Source: M3007 sp039804245
GTDB lineage: Bacteria; Bacteroidota; Bacteroidia; Chitinophagales; Saprospiraceae
Length of the DNA: 14,115 nt
Direction: 5' to 3'
NCBI GenBank assembly: GCA_039804245.1
Contig: JBDLWO010000125.1
Coordinates: 1-14,115 of the forward strand
The notes below the pieces were generated by a model. The model did not search any database. It was not told where the DNA came from and saw nothing but the letters and a program-made list of their open reading frames with translations. The position numbers and the translations under genes are program-made. Shown in pieces: positions 13,332-14,115 of the stretch; the first letter of the stretch is position 1; every line of letters begins with the position of its first letter.

Positions 13332-13853
13332 TCAGAATAGCTGTCCGGCTTCTGTACGAATGGCTATAATGGCTTTTTCGAGAATAGTCTGATCCTGTTC
13401 CTGCAGTACCTCAGCAATGGCTTTGAACAACAGCTCGGCATCAGCCCTTGGGTCGAGCTCCTCACCTGCTGTGGTGACGATGTTGAGGGTATCCTGTTTG
13501 GCCAGTCGCATGATTTTCCACAGTGTTTCCGATACGTACAGTTGTTGAGAGGTATTGTGGTCGAACTCCTGACTGATGGCTATCATCAGGGCAGCCCGCA
13601 GTTCAACAACGCTCATTCCGGGTGTGCGTACGCGCATAATGGTATTGAGTATGCCCGCCCTGTCGCAGAGCAGGGTCAGGCGTTCATAAGCCTGGAGCCG
13701 TATGGGCAGGGTAATCTTTTGCGCATCGTTGCGGAGGATGGCGCGGTCAACACGCTGCCGCTCGTCGAGCAGCAACTTCAACAGGTAATAGGCTGTCGCG
13801 AAAACGATAATCGCAGGCAGAACAATTTTCAGAAGATCGAGAAAAAACTCCAT
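13332..13853 (-). CDS. Conserved membrane-anchored protein of Bacteroidetes (DUF7935-like)
   Basis: The 173-residue protein has one N-terminal membrane segment (about 6-29, LLKIVLPAIIVFATAYYLLKLLL) and a helical soluble domain. The pattern TLPIRLQAYERLTLLCDR (48-65), PGMSVVELRAALMIAISQEFDHNTSQQLYVSETLWKIMRLAKQ (78-120) and a final I..IRTEAGQLF matches a small family I know from many Bacteroidetes genomes and believe is catalogued as DUF7935; the number is from memory. Function is unknown; the helical domain probably lies in the cytoplasm. It is divergent from the iron-sulfur carrier gene across 112 bases and has its own good promoter. It points toward the dnaA upstream region. Confidence 0.8.
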   Translation of the reverse strand: MEFFLDLLKIVLPAIIVFATAYYLLKLLLDERQRVDRAILRNDAQKITLPIRLQAYERLTLLCDRAGILNTIMRVRTPGMSVVELRAALMIAISQEFDHNTSQQLYVSETLWKIMRLAKQDTLNIVTTAGEELDPRADAELLFKAIAEVLQEQDQTILEKAIIAIRTEAGQLF

Positions 13854-13880
13854 GGAAAGGGCTGTTTGTCAAAAGGGCGT

Positions 13881-13912
13881 CAAAGGTACGCGCTTCATTC
13901 CTGATCACCGAA
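13881..13912 (-). promoter_or_regulatory. Promoter of the DUF7935-like gene
   Basis: On the minus strand TTCG (13912-13909), 20 bases, then TACCTTTG (13888-13881) gives a perfect TAnnTTTG -7 box and a one-mismatch -33 box, about 27 bases before the ATG at 13853. Confidence 0.6.
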
Positions 13913-13919
13913 CTTTCCC

Positions 13920-13950
13920 TTTGAATTTCCGTTAACTTTATGTACTTTTG
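13920..13950 (+). promoter_or_regulatory. Promoter of the iron-sulfur carrier gene
   Basis: TTTG at 13920-13923, 19 bases, then TACTTTTG at 13943-13950 is a full match to the Bacteroidetes TTTG / TAnnTTTG promoter, 15 bases before the ATG. It is the best promoter in the window. Its -33 box lies only 7 bases from the -33 box of the divergent promoter. Confidence 0.75.
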
Positions 13951-13965
13951 CACCACTAAACTTCA

Positions 13966-14115
13966 ATGAATATGGACATAGTAATGGATGAAAAAAGCAC
14001 CGCTGTTGCAGCTCCGGTGGCCATCACACAGGATGCTACCAGCCAGTTGCTGCAGATTCGCCGCGATGAGAATATCCCTGCCGACTATTGCCTCCGTATA
14101 GGTGTCAAGGGTGGT
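13966..14115 (+). CDS. A-type iron-sulfur carrier, IscA/ErpA/HesB-like (5' part)
   Basis: Fifty codons are present before the right edge. After a short variable start comes ITQDATSQLLQIRRDENIPADYCLRIGVKGG, the N-terminal half of the HesB/IscA domain, in which LRIGVKGGGCSG carries the first iron-sulfur ligand cysteine; that Cys falls just outside the window. These proteins take [2Fe-2S] or [4Fe-4S] clusters from the scaffold to target enzymes in the cytoplasm. In-frame ATGs at 13966, 13972 and 13984 are possible starts. The first is chosen because it lies 15 bases after the promoter -7 box and an even shorter leader is common in this phylum, but 13972 is nearly as likely. Members cannot be told apart (iscA, erpA, sufA) from this part. 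Confidence 0.85.
   Translation, partial: MNMDIVMDEKSTAVAAPVAITQDATSQLLQIRRDENIPADYCLRIGVKGG

Noticed and set aside
13514..13522. Second TTTTCCACA as part of a DnaA-box cluster
   Set aside because: It lies inside the coding sequence of the DUF7935-like gene, 430 bases from the first copy, and encodes Leu-Trp-Lys in a well-conserved stretch, so chance is a sufficient explanation.
1..14115. Mobile element, CRISPR array, toxin-antitoxin or defence island
   Set aside because: No transposase, integrase, long terminal inverted repeats, regularly spaced repeats or typical defence domains were found; gene content is mainly core and envelope functions.

Overview
The window reads as chromosomal DNA of a Bacteroidetes (Bacteroidota) bacterium. 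Four things point there. A GldD gliding/type IX secretion (T9SS) lipoprotein is encoded at 2921-3520. A secreted hydrolase at 8529-10001 ends in a T9SS-type C-terminal sorting domain. The Mfd-family protein matches the Bacteroidetes form of Mfd as I know it. Several start sites are preceded by the Bacteroidetes promoter form (TTTG-like -33, about 19-20 bases, TAnnTTTG -7) rather than by sigma70 boxes or strong Shine-Dalgarno sites. Genes are dense, and no tRNA, rRNA, insertion sequence, integrase or CRISPR array was seen.

Left part (1-5117): the 5' end of a membrane-protein gene (possibly TerC-like) runs off the left edge on the minus strand, followed by a small membrane-anchored coiled-coil protein (231-731, minus). 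Divergent from it is a two-gene unit: a bacterial GH3-like adenylate-forming enzyme (818-2359) and a small unrecognised protein starting 3 bases later (2363-2848). Converging on these are gldD (2921-3520) and a small probable envelope protein (3572-4102), both minus. After a 358-base gap comes a stand-alone VWA-domain protein with an intact metal site (4461-5117).

Middle (5131-10001): fdhD (minus) is divergent, across only 32 bases, from an 812-codon Mfd-like ORF (5988-8426). That ORF has the RNA polymerase-interaction domain, the full translocase motor and the C-terminal domain, but lacks the roughly 300-residue N-terminal UvrB-like module. A perfect TAnnTTTG element lies just before it, so the short form may be expressed as such. 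A T9SS-exported lipase-like alpha/beta hydrolase follows.

Right part (10013-14115): dnaA and the Na+/H+ antiporter gene nhaD sit head to tail on the minus strand with 4 bases between them, and a perfect inverted repeat covers the junction. Upstream of dnaA is a 609-base gene-free, very AT-rich stretch with one good DnaA-box-like site and repeated TTTCAG motifs. It is a candidate, unproven, for the replication origin. A small membrane-anchored protein (13332-13853, minus) is divergent from the start of an A-type iron-sulfur carrier gene (IscA/ErpA-like) cut by the right edge. These two genes have the clearest promoters in the window.

Most of this is housekeeping and envelope biology. I do not see a clear new defence or biosynthetic system. 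The most unusual item is the N-terminally truncated but apparently promoter-driven Mfd, followed by the dnaA-nhaD coupling and the bacterial GH3-like unit.
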